64,000 nucleotides of DNA from Sulfitobacter mediterraneus (GCF_003054325.1 NZ_QBKU01000014.1:1-64000), one strand, 5' to 3'. Positions 50,084-59,574 are shown, counted from the first letter of the stretch. Translations and numbers: made by a program. The notes: generated by a model from the letters alone, not told the origin.

Positions 50084-51249
50084 CAGATGATCTCCAGGTC
50101 TGCGTGCAGGGCACCGGCCGCCTTGATCGCTTGCAAAATGGCGATGGTCTGGCGGGCGCCAACGCCGATGGCGTTCAACCCGTTCACCAACTCTTCCAAA
50201 CTCACATCGCCGCGCAGGATGGTAAAGCTGCCATCACTTTCGGCGATGTCGATTTCTGTTTCAGGGACAACCACTGTTGATCCGCCGATGGAAATCGGGG
50301 CGCCGGTGATCACCGCCGTGCCACCACCAACACTGACCGGGCCGGGCTGGCTGACGTTAAAGTTTTCCTGAATGCGTACCGTCAAACCGCCCTGGCTGAT
50401 CGCGACCTGCCCAATGCGGACATCTGCGCCCATGACAATCGTGCCTGACTTTTCGTCCACCACGACGCGGGCGATTGTATCGGGGGTCACTGTCAGGTTT
50501 TCGACGGTCATCATCGTATCGGGCACATTGCCTTTGCCGCCGATCCACACTTCTACCGTGCCGGAATCGAGCACCTCGGCCGACCCGTTGCCAAGCCGGC
50601 CTTCGATGGCGTCATGAACACGGGCCGCGGTGGTGAAATCCGGGTTGTGCAAGGCGATGCGGACACTGTCGAGCTGGAACAAGTTGAAATCAATCTCGCG
50701 CTCGACGATGGCGCCATTTTCGATCTTTGCGATGGTTGGCACGCCTTCGACGATGCTTGCGGCGTTGCCGTCCACACGGTAGCCGGACGTGGCAACCGCA
50801 CCCTGCGCGACGGCATAAACCGCACCATCCGCCCCGGTCAGAGGAGTGACCAAAAGCGTCCCGCCGCGCAGGCTGGTCGCATCACCGAGGGAGGAAACGG
50901 TGATGTCGATCGGGGAGCCGCGCCGTGCAAAGGGCGGCAATTTCGAGGTGACCATAACCGCGGCAGTATTCTTGGTTTTTAACGCCGCACCATCCAAATT
51001 GGCCACGCCCAACCGTTCCAACATGCCGCGAATGGATTCGCGGGTGAACGGGCTTGAGTTCAGCTTGTCCCCACTGCCAAGCAGACCCACAACCAGCCCA
51101 TAACCGATCAAATGGTTTTCGCGGACGCCTTCGAAATTGGCGATGTCCTTTATGCGCACTTCGGCCTGAGCGGTGCCGCCCGAAAGCCCAATGGCCACCG
51201 CCAGAACAGCGGCGCCAAGCTGGCGGATCATAGGCCTCATTTGCATCAT
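50083..51249 (-). CDS. flgI: Flagellar P-ring protein FlgI
   Basis: 388 residues. The Sec signal is RQLGAAVLAVAIGLSGGTAQA, after which the mature protein begins EVRIKDIANFEGVRENHLIG. The FlgI signatures GLVVGLLGSGD and the PPFARRGSPIDITVSSLGDA region are present. Several ATG codons are clustered at 51249, 51246 and 51240, and no strong ribosome site distinguishes them. It forms the P ring in the periplasm. First of the flgI-flgJ-FlgN-like unit and divergent from the FtcR-like regulator. Confidence 0.95.
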   Translation of the reverse strand: MMQMRPMIRQLGAAVLAVAIGLSGGTAQAEVRIKDIANFEGVRENHLIGYGLVVGLLGSGDKLNSSPFTRESIRGMLERLGVANLDGAALKTKNTAAVMVTSKLPPFARRGSPIDITVSSLGDATSLRGGTLLVTPLTGADGAVYAVAQGAVATSGYRVDGNAASIVEGVPTIAKIENGAIVEREIDFNLFQLDSVRIALHNPDFTTAARVHDAIEGRLGNGSAEVLDSGTVEVWIGGKGNVPDTMMTVENLTVTPDTIARVVVDEKSGTIVMGADVRIGQVAISQGGLTVRIQENFNVSQPGPVSVGGGTAVITGAPISIGGSTVVVPETEIDIAESDGSFTILRGDVSLEELVNGLNAIGVGARQTIAILQAIKAAGALHADLEII

Positions 51250-51376
51250 GCTTTCTATGTTGCGGTGTCCGGCAACATCCCAGGGGTCAAGAACAGGTAA
51301 TTTATACTTGTATAGAATTTCTTAAAGCTGGGTAAATTGCAAGGTAAAACCATATTTAATCATTGTATGGAAAATC

Positions 51377-51400
51377 TTTACTTGCTAACAATCAAGGATA
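51377..51400. promoter_or_regulatory. Paired CAAGGATA motif upstream of the FtcR-like gene
   Basis: TTTACTTG-N8-CAAGGATA; right arm exact, left arm 6 of 8 against TATCCTTG. It ends 28 bases before the ATG. The same spacing as at motA, fliG and flgB/fliI would fit autoregulation. Confidence 0.55.
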
Positions 51401-51428
51401 AGTAAAAATAAGGTGAGGTGGCAGGCAG

Positions 51429-52133
51429 ATGCGCGTCTATGTATTCGAGCAGCGACAGGAACGATGTGCCGGCCTGACATCAGAACTGCGCAGCGTTGGC
51501 ATTGAGCCGCAGTTTGTGACCGAAGAATTTTTTGTAAATGGGTTGGCATCCTTGGTGCAGCCGGGCCATGAAACCCGCGCGGTATTGCTGGGGGAATGCA
51601 ACGACCTGCGCCAGCATATTCGCGCATTGCGCAGCGCCGGTTGCGAGAATCCTATCATTGTTTTCAGAGACTTCCGCAACGCACAAGACACATCAGAGCT
51701 TTTGAATCTTGGCGCGGACGATGTGATCGTCAGCCCGATCCGTGGCACTGAGGTGCTGTCGCGGACCAATTCGATCATTCGCCGGTTCCACGGGCATGCC
51801 GCTGACAGTGTTGTGGTCGGTGAATTGACCGCATTCTTTGATGGCCGCGATCCGATCGTGTCTGGCAGCCGGATCAAGCTGTCCAAGCGCGAGCATTCGG
51901 TGTTTCAACACCTTGCGCTAAACTCCAACAAGGTGATTTCCAAGGATGCGATCTATGACGCTGTTTATGGTGCAAGCATAGATCAGCCGTTCGACAAGGT
52001 TATCGACGTCTATATTTGCAAGCTACGCAAGAAGATCGCCATGGCGGCGGACAGCGGTTGGCAATATATCGAGACTGTGCATGGGCGAGGCTACAAGCTT
52101 AGCTCTCCCGAGCAGATGTCTCAGGTGATCTGA
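51429..52133 (+). CDS. FtcR/Rem-like winged-helix flagellar regulator
   Basis: 234 residues. A receiver-like N-terminal half (MRVYVFEQRQERCAG, AVLLGECNDLRQHIRALR) lacks the Asp that would accept phosphate: the third strand ends in GEC. The C-terminal OmpR-type winged helix (about 140-225) is well formed: LSKREHSVFQHLALNSNKVI, VIDVYICKLRKKIAM and YIETVHGRGYKLS. Regulators of this shape within alphaproteobacterial flagellar clusters are called FtcR (Brucella) or Rem (Sinorhizobium) and switch on flagellar operons. A CAAGGATA pair is in its own promoter and also at three flagellar units. Orthology is inferred from position and architecture. Confidence 0.8.
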   Translation: MRVYVFEQRQERCAGLTSELRSVGIEPQFVTEEFFVNGLASLVQPGHETRAVLLGECNDLRQHIRALRSAGCENPIIVFRDFRNAQDTSELLNLGADDVIVSPIRGTEVLSRTNSIIRRFHGHAADSVVVGELTAFFDGRDPIVSGSRIKLSKREHSVFQHLALNSNKVISKDAIYDAVYGASIDQPFDKVIDVYICKLRKKIAMAADSGWQYIETVHGRGYKLSSPEQMSQVI

Positions 52134-53216
52134 TCAGCGCAGGAAATTCAGGATCGACAGACCGCTCAGCCGGGCGGAGACCTGATAACTTGCCTCAAGC
52201 TGGTTTTCGAGGTTCTGCATCCGCGTGATCGCCTCGTAGGGATCAACACTTTCATATTGAGAGATCTGAGTGCGCTGAACCAGCGACAGATCCACCAATT
52301 GGGATTGCGTGGTTTCGACAATCTGTTGGTTAAAGCCGATCCGTGCAGATGCGTCCAACATGCCTTCTTGACCGGTGGTCAAAGCTTCGACAACCCGGTT
52401 CATATAGGTGCCATAGGCGGCTTCATTCATGGTGCTGATATCCGTGGTCGCCAACATGGCAAGCCCTTTGAATGCCTCGCGGAACGCCTCATCATTGGCG
52501 CGCACGCCATAGACGATTTCCTGGCCGGTATTGACCCATGCGTTTACCTGTTTGGTGGGCGAGCCACCACCGTCCAGCTCGGGCGAGCCGTTGTAGAACG
52601 TCGCCTCAAAATCGCGGTTCGGGTCGCCCAAATCGGCAGAGTCAAACGCCGCATCAATGGCATCCGCAATAGCTGTCGCCGAGGCTGCATCGGTCGGGCC
52701 AGCGCCGAAAAGATCGGCCAGAACGTCTTCGGGCGAAAGGCTGGTGGCGGGATTGGTTTGATCCCAACGCATCAGGGGCGGGACATCTGAATTGAGCCCC
52801 GAAAACAGGTGATCGCCGTTGTAGCTGGTGTTCATGGTCGCAACCAGGCTTTCCAGTGCGGCGCGGGCCTCGCGCTGCAACACTTCTGCACCGTTTTGGG
52901 GCCGGGTTGCGTTGGACAAGGTCACCTCCAGCACGGATTGAATGCGCCCGCGCACAGAATCCACAGAGGTCATCATCGCCTCGAGCTTGCTGCCCAAGAC
53001 CGCGTTGGATTGCATATAGGTTTGCGTGTCGGCCTCACGGGCGCGCAGTTTCATCACCGAGGCGGACCGCGGGCCAAGATCGGCGTAGATATCCGCCTTG
53101 CGCCCGGTCGAGACCTCTTGACCGGCGCGTTGCAACGCCAGCGTCGTGTTTTGCACATTGCGGCGGTTGAACATGTTAAACTGCAACGTCGAAAGACTGC
53201 CGACCCGAAATGTCAT
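52134..53216 (-). CDS. flgL: Flagellar hook-filament junction protein FlgL
   Basis: 360 residues. The flagellin-like N-terminus is FNMFNRRNVQNTTLALQRAG followed by QEVSTGRKADIYADLG. The C-terminus is MQNLENQLEASYQVSARLSG. FlgL (HAP3) connects the hook to the filament. Last gene of flgE-flgK-flgL, 10 bases after flgK. The adjacent FtcR-like gene ends directly beside its stop. Confidence 0.93.
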   Translation of the reverse strand: MTFRVGSLSTLQFNMFNRRNVQNTTLALQRAGQEVSTGRKADIYADLGPRSASVMKLRAREADTQTYMQSNAVLGSKLEAMMTSVDSVRGRIQSVLEVTLSNATRPQNGAEVLQREARAALESLVATMNTSYNGDHLFSGLNSDVPPLMRWDQTNPATSLSPEDVLADLFGAGPTDAASATAIADAIDAAFDSADLGDPNRDFEATFYNGSPELDGGGSPTKQVNAWVNTGQEIVYGVRANDEAFREAFKGLAMLATTDISTMNEAAYGTYMNRVVEALTTGQEGMLDASARIGFNQQIVETTQSQLVDLSLVQRTQISQYESVDPYEAITRMQNLENQLEASYQVSARLSGLSILNFLR

Positions 53217-53226
53217 CGCGTTTTCC

Positions 53227-54645
53227 TCACACGGCTGCGATCAGGGTGTCGATCATTTCAGACACCGTGGTCAGGATCTTGGAATTGGCAGCGTAACTTT
53301 GTTCGATCAGCATCAATTGTTGCATCTCGTCGTCGATGTTCACGCCTTCTGCATTGCGGCGGGCGGACATCACGACCTCGGCCGCAGAGCTGGCTGCGTT
53401 GTAGTTGTTTTCTGCCCGTGCGCGTTCTGACGCCTGCATGGTCACCATTTCGGCCCCAAAGTCGATCAATGTGACCAAGGTTGGAATGCCCGTGCCGGGA
53501 TCCGCGCCGACAGGAGTCGACAGGGACGTAATGAAAGCCGAGATCTGAGTTGAATCCGCCGCTGCGCCCGGTGCGGCGGCGCCCAGCCCATCACGGATGC
53601 GCCACACTTCGGCGCTGCCACCGACAGAAACCAAATCGTTGACGCGGATACGGCTTGCCAACCCATCAAGGTTGACCGCATCAAAGGCAATCCCGTTGTC
53701 CGTAAACAGGCCCGGCTGCCCTGGCCCAAGGGAGGCATCGGCGCTTTCGAAGGTTTGCATCAACCCGCGTGCATATTCATCCAGTTGCAATTTGAAACGA
53801 GGGATCACGTCACGCTTGAGCTCTGAAAGTCCCACCAGACTGCCGTGCTGAATGCCGCGCACGCCGTCCTTGAACGGGGTGATGTCCTGCGTGCCGGCCA
53901 TCAACGTGCCATCGCCCGCGTTAAAGGTAACGTCTTGGACAAAATCACCCTCGACCAAGGCGGCGCCGCTTACGGTATAGATGCTGACTGTGCCGTTTGA
54001 AGACACGGTTGAGCGGATATCCACGATCTGGGAAATCTGGTCCAGCACGCCATCAATCTGTTCATCATATTGCGCGGTTTCCATCGTGCCGGGCAGGAAA
54101 TCTCGCCGCTGGATGTTCAACTCTCGCAATTGATACAGCGCCTGATTGAGGTCTGCGACCTCATAGCGGATCTCCATGTCCACTTCGCTGGCTGTGGTGC
54201 CAAGCGTTGTTGCCGCGCCGCGAATGGACAGGGCCAGATCTTCGGCTGCCAAAATCGCGCCGGTTTGTGCGCCGGTGGAAGAGGGCATATTGACCAGAGT
54301 GGTCAGGCTGTTCTGAAAAGATGAAAATTTGTCCGCTGGAGACGTGCCATCGCCCGGCTGTCCAAGATATGCGGTGTAGCTGCGCAGGCCTTCCTGAACC
54401 GCCTGATGGCGTGCCATCTTGCCGCTTTCGAGGCGCGACATTCGCTGCAACGACACGTCCACTTCGCGCCGGATCTCGCCGACAAGCACGCCGCTGGGGT
54501 CGCCGCTCGGTGTCACCAGCAACGCCTGCCGCCGGACGTATCCCGGCGTCATGGCGTTGGCGACGTTGTCGGCCGCGACCCGCGACAGCGTTTGGGTGGT
54601 GGTTAACCCGGCTGTCGCTGCGTTGAGCGCACCTGTCAGGCTCAT
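53227..54645 (-). CDS. flgK: Flagellar hook-associated protein FlgK
   Basis: 472 residues. The N-terminal signature is TTQTLSRVAADNVANAMTPG followed by YVRRQ, and the C-terminal part has DDEMQQLMLIEQSYAANSKI, then LTTVSEMIDTLIA. It forms the first junction zone of hook and filament. It follows flgE by 25 bases and precedes flgL by 10. Confidence 0.95.
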   Translation of the reverse strand: MSLTGALNAATAGLTTTQTLSRVAADNVANAMTPGYVRRQALLVTPSGDPSGVLVGEIRREVDVSLQRMSRLESGKMARHQAVQEGLRSYTAYLGQPGDGTSPADKFSSFQNSLTTLVNMPSSTGAQTGAILAAEDLALSIRGAATTLGTTASEVDMEIRYEVADLNQALYQLRELNIQRRDFLPGTMETAQYDEQIDGVLDQISQIVDIRSTVSSNGTVSIYTVSGAALVEGDFVQDVTFNAGDGTLMAGTQDITPFKDGVRGIQHGSLVGLSELKRDVIPRFKLQLDEYARGLMQTFESADASLGPGQPGLFTDNGIAFDAVNLDGLASRIRVNDLVSVGGSAEVWRIRDGLGAAAPGAAADSTQISAFITSLSTPVGADPGTGIPTLVTLIDFGAEMVTMQASERARAENNYNAASSAAEVVMSARRNAEGVNIDDEMQQLMLIEQSYAANSKILTTVSEMIDTLIAAV

Positions 54646-54670
54646 ATCTTACTCCGGCATCAGGGCTGGA

Positions 54671-55972
54671 TTATCGTTTCAGCCTTGTGGTTTCGTCCAT
54701 CAGTTCGTCAACGGTTGTGATCACTTTGGCGTTGGTGGAAAACGCCCGTTGCGCTTTGATCAGGTCGGTCATTTCTTCAGCAATATCAACGTTGGACGCC
54801 TCAAGTGCGTTGGAGTTGATGCCGCCCACAACGGAAGTGTTTGCAATCAGGGCCGAGAAGGATCCGGTCTCACCAGACAACTTGTAGGCATTGCCCTTCA
54901 CCTCGGTCAGGCCGTTGGGGTTATCGACGGATACCACCGGAATTTGATAGAGGGCGCGGCGCATACCATTGTCGAAAATGCCGAACAATGTGCCTTCGTC
55001 GTTGACCTCAGTGCGGAGCAATTCGCCCACGCTTGAGCCGTCGCGGTCAAATGACAGGCTGAAATCACCGGCAAATTGTGTAATCCCGTCAAAAGAGCCC
55101 GGCTCGCCCAAGGACACTTCGATTACCTGCGGCGTGGTGCCATTGTTCAATGTGATCGTTGCGGTGCCAGTGACCGCATCAAAGGTAAATGCAGCGGGCG
55201 CAACAGCGGCAGAGGTGACCCCAGAATAGCTAAGTGGGGCACCGGCCTGCGGACCGGAATCGTTGAATTCGATTGTCACCGTGCCAAGCGGGTCACCGTT
55301 TTGGTCGTTGACGGACAGATCCCAAATGTTGGACGTCGCGGTTGGCTGCCAGGAGAAGCTGATCCGCTGGCTTTCGCCCAAGCTGGTGAAGAGCTCGGAA
55401 GAGGTGGTGAAAGGCGCGCCGGGTGTGGCAAGACCAGTGTCTTGCGAGGGCAAGTTGCCAAATGTAGAGATCGTCGAGGTCACACCAGCGGAGATGCTGA
55501 TGTTGCCAACATTCACGGTTTCCATCTGCACAAATGAACTGCGGTCCACGGCGCCGACGGTGCCATCCAGATCATAGGGGAAACCAGCAAGGTAATAGCC
55601 GGCCGCGTTTTTCAGATCACCGTTTTCATCCGGCAGGAACGATCCCGCGCGGGTCAGCATATAATTGGTCAGAACTGTCTCGTTCGGATTTTGCGAGACC
55701 GCAAAGAAGCCCGCGCCGCCAATCGCCATATCCGTAGAGGACGTGGTCGAGATCAGGCCACCCGAACGTGAAATATCAATCTCTTGCTGCGCACCAACCG
55801 ACAAAACACCGGTTCCGCTGCCGCCGGATGCCGTAGTCGTCACCATATGAACAAAGCCCCGGCGATAGCCGACAGTGTTCGAGTTCGCGATGTTTTCTGA
55901 GATGCTGCCAACGGCGGTCGAGTTTGCCTTCAGACCGCTGACGCCCGTCTGGAGCGCGCTAGAAATACTCAT
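54671..55972 (-). CDS. flgE: Flagellar hook protein FlgE
   Basis: 433 residues. The N-terminal rod/hook signature is TGVSGLKANSTAVGSISENI followed by ANSNTVGYRR. The C-terminal signature is IAEEMTDLIKAQRAFSTNAK. The central region is about 300 residues, consistent with hook protein rather than a rod protein. First gene of flgE-flgK-flgL. The 131 bases upstream hold scattered TTAA but no TTAA-N7-TTAA box. Confidence 0.94.
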   Translation of the reverse strand: MSISSALQTGVSGLKANSTAVGSISENIANSNTVGYRRGFVHMVTTTASGGSGTGVLSVGAQQEIDISRSGGLISTTSSTDMAIGGAGFFAVSQNPNETVLTNYMLTRAGSFLPDENGDLKNAAGYYLAGFPYDLDGTVGAVDRSSFVQMETVNVGNISISAGVTSTISTFGNLPSQDTGLATPGAPFTTSSELFTSLGESQRISFSWQPTATSNIWDLSVNDQNGDPLGTVTIEFNDSGPQAGAPLSYSGVTSAAVAPAAFTFDAVTGTATITLNNGTTPQVIEVSLGEPGSFDGITQFAGDFSLSFDRDGSSVGELLRTEVNDEGTLFGIFDNGMRRALYQIPVVSVDNPNGLTEVKGNAYKLSGETGSFSALIANTSVVGGINSNALEASNVDIAEEMTDLIKAQRAFSTNAKVITTVDELMDETTRLKR

Positions 55973-56103
55973 GGGATCACCTTTTTATCTTTTTATGTTC
56001 TTGCCTCACGTTAAGACTTACACGGTCAAGTTTTAAGGAAAGTTAAAGAATTGAAATTTCTTTTTGCTTTTAAACTTGTTGCGCCATGAAGCTGACCCAG
56101 TTT

Positions 56104-57915
56104 TCAAGGTGAAATGCCGGAATCCTTGATGCTCTCAAAAGCATTTTTCAGGGTGTCCAAGCGCTGCTGCGCGGTGTCGGCCCGCAGTGGCATCAATTGC
56201 GGTGCTTCTGCATCAATGCTTTTAGCCAACTTAATCAATGGCTTAGATTCCGTCAGACTGGGAAAAGCCCGGAGCACCTTGTCGATAGCCATTGTTTGAT
56301 CCGTGCGATTGGCCGCAATCAAAAGATGCGTGGCATCATTAACCGAGAATTCCTTGGGAAACCGTTCCCATAGTTGCTGAAAAACATCGATGGACGAGGC
56401 CCATTTGCCCTCTTCGGACAGAACCAGACCAAGATTTCGCAAGTATTCGGCAGAAGGTTTCGGCATGGACGTCTCTAAAAACGCGGGTTTGTCGCCCATT
56501 TCGGCCAACACTCTGGCCCGCAGGCTGGCCAGATCCTGAGTTTCGGTTGTCCCAACAGGTGGGCTGATCAAATCCAGGGTGACCCGCGCCTCGGCGGTTA
56601 ACCCTGCGTGCAATTGCGACTTGGCCAGTTTCATCTGCAACCGGAACACATCCCGCGCTTTTCTTGCCTCACTGAGGGACACATTTGAATCCTTCAACAG
56701 ATCCATGGCCCGGCGGTATTCTCGTGCTGCAAGGTCTGTCGCGCCCAAGGTCATCAGGAAATCCCCCAAATCTTCGGTGTGACCGGGGAATTGATTGAGC
56801 GTCCTGAAAAACGGCAGGAACTGGAGGTGCACATCGATCCATGGGCCAAGCGGCAAGGCCCCGTCTGCGCCCTTTTGGTAGAATGCCTCTAACAGATCTG
56901 CGGCCTCTTGCTTTGCAGTTTCGGCCTCCTGAACATGTGAAAACCGCATGATCAACTTGCCGCGGGCCAACAATCCTTGCACATCGTCGCCAAGGCCATC
57001 ATGAATCCGCGCCAGACGTTTGAGAAGCTCAAGCTCATAGCGGTTGCCGCGCCAGGATTCCGCGCCTTCGGTCAAGGTACTTTTGGCCGCGAGCAGGGCA
57101 CCGGGACTGCCATTTTTCAACGACATATCCGCAACCGCCAGCCGCGCACGGGCGGCATATTGATCCCAACCCTTTGCCGCTTCGAAATAGGCATCCAGCG
57201 CACCGGGTTCATCGCCGACAACCTCTGCCGCACGGCCACGCAGGAAATACCCAACCGGCGCGTTGTTCAGATCTGGCAGTTCGGTCAGCAATCCAAGCGC
57301 CGCCTTGGCGTGATCCATGTTGCGGGTTTCGATCGCCGCTTCGGTGAACACCGGCAGCATCGCACGCAGCACTGCGCGGGATTGGTAGGTCAGCCCGGAA
57401 AAGCTGGGCTTGATATTGGCGCCAAGCATTTGCACATCGGCAGAGGCAATTGCCTGAAGGCTGGCCCAGAACGGGCTGTCGGGGCGGCCTTCTGCCATCA
57501 GCGGCGAGGCGTCGAACCCGTCAACCTGCGTGCCCTCAAGCAATTGCGCCGCGTGGGTCAGGGCAGCGTAGCGAACTTTCTGCGGTTCCGTTTCCGGCGT
57601 GACCCCTTCTAATGTGGAACTGGCCTCGTAGATCAACATATGGCTCAAGTATAGCTCGGCGGCATTGAGCAGGACGTCCTGCTTTTCCATGCCATGCGCC
57701 GCGCTAAGCGCCTCTACCGTTGCCTTGAGATCATCATGCAGGGTTGCGGTCTGCCAATAAGCCAGATCCATTTCCATCTGCCAGCCCTCATGGCGGATCG
57801 CGGGCGGTTTCGGCTCTGGTTCTGCCATGTCCACAGAAGCTGCAAACCCCTGTACGCCAAAGGCGACAAGAACTGTTAGGACAAAGATGTTCTTGATCCG
57901 TGGCATTGTCGGCAA
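56104..57915 (-). CDS. Periplasmic helical-repeat (TPR-like) protein of unknown function
   Basis: 603 residues. A signal sequence is visible (IKNIFVLTVLVAFGVQGFAA), and the mature protein is almost entirely helical with TPR-like pairs, for example YFLRGRAAEVVGDEPGALDA, then YFEAAKGWDQYAARARLAVA, and again around residues 490-560 (YLRNLGLVLSEEGKWASSID). No enzyme motif is seen. It stands alone between flgE and the divergent flgF unit. A periplasmic scaffold for the motor or hook is a reasonable guess. MotC of rhizobia is a periplasmic helical-repeat motor protein that needs MotE, and a MotE-like protein is encoded at 39844, but sequence equivalence with MotC is not shown. Confidence 0.75.
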   Translation of the reverse strand: MPTMPRIKNIFVLTVLVAFGVQGFAASVDMAEPEPKPPAIRHEGWQMEMDLAYWQTATLHDDLKATVEALSAAHGMEKQDVLLNAAELYLSHMLIYEASSTLEGVTPETEPQKVRYAALTHAAQLLEGTQVDGFDASPLMAEGRPDSPFWASLQAIASADVQMLGANIKPSFSGLTYQSRAVLRAMLPVFTEAAIETRNMDHAKAALGLLTELPDLNNAPVGYFLRGRAAEVVGDEPGALDAYFEAAKGWDQYAARARLAVADMSLKNGSPGALLAAKSTLTEGAESWRGNRYELELLKRLARIHDGLGDDVQGLLARGKLIMRFSHVQEAETAKQEAADLLEAFYQKGADGALPLGPWIDVHLQFLPFFRTLNQFPGHTEDLGDFLMTLGATDLAAREYRRAMDLLKDSNVSLSEARKARDVFRLQMKLAKSQLHAGLTAEARVTLDLISPPVGTTETQDLASLRARVLAEMGDKPAFLETSMPKPSAEYLRNLGLVLSEEGKWASSIDVFQQLWERFPKEFSVNDATHLLIAANRTDQTMAIDKVLRAFPSLTESKPLIKLAKSIDAEAPQLMPLRADTAQQRLDTLKNAFESIKDSGISP

Positions 57916-57916
57916 T

Positions 57917-57954
57917 TATTCTTGAGTTAAAGAATAGAACTTGTCTTATTCTTG
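57917..57954. promoter_or_regulatory. Two TATTCTTG half-sites in the TPR/flgF divergent promoter
   Basis: TATTCTTG occurs at 57917-57924 and 57947-57954. AAAGAATA at 57929-57936 is a 6-of-8 inverted partner of either. The spacing differs from the 8-base arrangement of the other four sites. Confidence 0.4.
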
Positions 57955-58033
57955 TAGATGTGAAATTTTGTTTTTGCAACAGACTGCCATGCCAATGATA
58001 ACCTCGGCGTTCGCTCCGCCGTAGGAGGCCCAA

Positions 58034-58768
58034 ATGAGTAACATCAGCAATGTTTCGCTGTCGCAGGCCACTGCGCTAGAGCGGAGCTTGAACGTCACCG
58101 CCCATAATCTCGCCAACGCGAACACAGCTGGCTACAAAACCATTGTGCCGCTGTATGAATCCGTCGGCCATGAGGTCAGCGGCGAAGAGGTGAGCTTTGT
58201 TCTGGACCGGGGCACCTATCTGGACCTGAAAGACGGAGCCCTGGTGCCAACGGGCAACCCTCTGGATATCGCATTGACTGGTGAAGGCTGGCTTTCGTTC
58301 CAGCTGGAGAATGGCGAAACCGGATACAGCCGCCATGGCCGTTTGGTCGTGGATGTGGACGGGCAACTCAAAACATCTGCGGGCAGGCCGCTTTTGGATG
58401 CAGGGGGCGGACCCGTGGTTTTGCCCGATGACGTTGGGCAAAACGTCAGCATCACAAATGGCGGCACCATCACCGATCCTGAGGGCGCGATCCTCGGCAC
58501 AATCGGTGTTCTCACAATCGAGCAGGGGGCGCGCATGCTGCCTCTGGGCGGGGGCATGTATCAACTCCCTGAAGATGCCGCCGCCCCACAACAATCTACA
58601 AACGCGCAGATCAAACAGGGATTTGTCGAAGGCAGCAATGTCGAGGCGGTTCTGGAAATGACCCGTTTGATCGACATTCAGCGGGCGTACGAAAACTCGG
58701 TTAAATTGATGAACGAAGACGACAACCTGACCAAGACTTCCATTCAGAGACTAGGACGCACGGGTTAA
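58034..58768 (+). CDS. flgF: Flagellar rod protein FlgF
   Basis: 244 residues from ATG 58034 with GGAGG upstream. N-terminal signature ALERSLNVTAHNLANANTAG and C-terminal EAVLEMTRLIDIQRAYENSV. The GEGWLSFQLENGETGYSRHG block is typical of FlgF. First gene of flgF-flgG-flgA-flgH-fliL2. Confidence 0.94.
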   Translation: MSNISNVSLSQATALERSLNVTAHNLANANTAGYKTIVPLYESVGHEVSGEEVSFVLDRGTYLDLKDGALVPTGNPLDIALTGEGWLSFQLENGETGYSRHGRLVVDVDGQLKTSAGRPLLDAGGGPVVLPDDVGQNVSITNGGTITDPEGAILGTIGVLTIEQGARMLPLGGGMYQLPEDAAAPQQSTNAQIKQGFVEGSNVEAVLEMTRLIDIQRAYENSVKLMNEDDNLTKTSIQRLGRTG

Positions 58769-58788
58769 CCGGCGCAAAGGAGCAGACC

Positions 58789-59574
58789 ATGAAAGCACTT
58801 GGCATCGCCGCAACCGGCATGTTGGCCCAGCAGACCAACGTGGACGTGATCGCGAACAACATCGCCAACGCCAATACCACCGGCTTCAAAAGCGGGCGGG
58901 CGGCCTTTCAGGATCTGATTTATCAGTCTATGCACAACGCCGGGGCGCTGACGTCTGAAGAAGGCACCGCCCGGCCCGTCGGCACCGATGTGGGCCTTGG
59001 CGTGCAGGCCGCAGGTGTGATCCGGCATAACACCCAAGGGGGTTTGATCCAGACCGAAAATCAGCTTGATATCGCGATTGAAGGGCGTGGGTATTTTGTG
59101 GTGAACCGCCCGGACGGATCGCTGGCCTATACACGGGACGGCAATTTTCAGCTCAGTGCCGAAGGCCAGTTGGTGACATTGAACGGGTACGAAGTTGAGC
59201 CGGCCATCGTTGTGCCAGAGCTGACCAAAAGCGTGGAGATCAACCAAGAAGGCGTTGTAATGGCCTTTGTTGAGAATGATCCGGTGCCAGTAGAATTGGG
59301 CCAGATCACATTCTCGACCTTCCTCAACGATGCCGGTCTGAAGCCTGTGGGCGACAACCTTCTTGAAGCGACGACCGCTTCTGGCGAGGCCGTCGAAGCC
59401 ACCCCAGGATCGCCCGGCATCGGCATCACCCGGCAAGGTTATCTGGAAAATTCGAACGTCAATATTGTGCAACAAATCACCGATCTGATCTCGGCCCAGC
59501 GAGCCTATGAGATGAACTCCAAAGCCATCGAAACCGCCGATCAGATCATGCAGACCACAAACCAGATCAAATAA
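58789..59574 (+). CDS. flgG: Flagellar distal rod protein FlgG
   Basis: 261 residues, the usual FlgG length. N-terminal signature MLAQQTNVDVIANNIANANT and C-terminal part SNVNIVQQITDLISAQRAYE then MNSKAIETADQIMQ. A strong AAGGAG precedes the ATG. It follows flgF by 20 bases and precedes flgA by 13. Confidence 0.97.
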   Translation: MKALGIAATGMLAQQTNVDVIANNIANANTTGFKSGRAAFQDLIYQSMHNAGALTSEEGTARPVGTDVGLGVQAAGVIRHNTQGGLIQTENQLDIAIEGRGYFVVNRPDGSLAYTRDGNFQLSAEGQLVTLNGYEVEPAIVVPELTKSVEINQEGVVMAFVENDPVPVELGQITFSTFLNDAGLKPVGDNLLEATTASGEAVEATPGSPGIGITRQGYLENSNVNIVQQITDLISAQRAYEMNSKAIETADQIMQTTNQIK

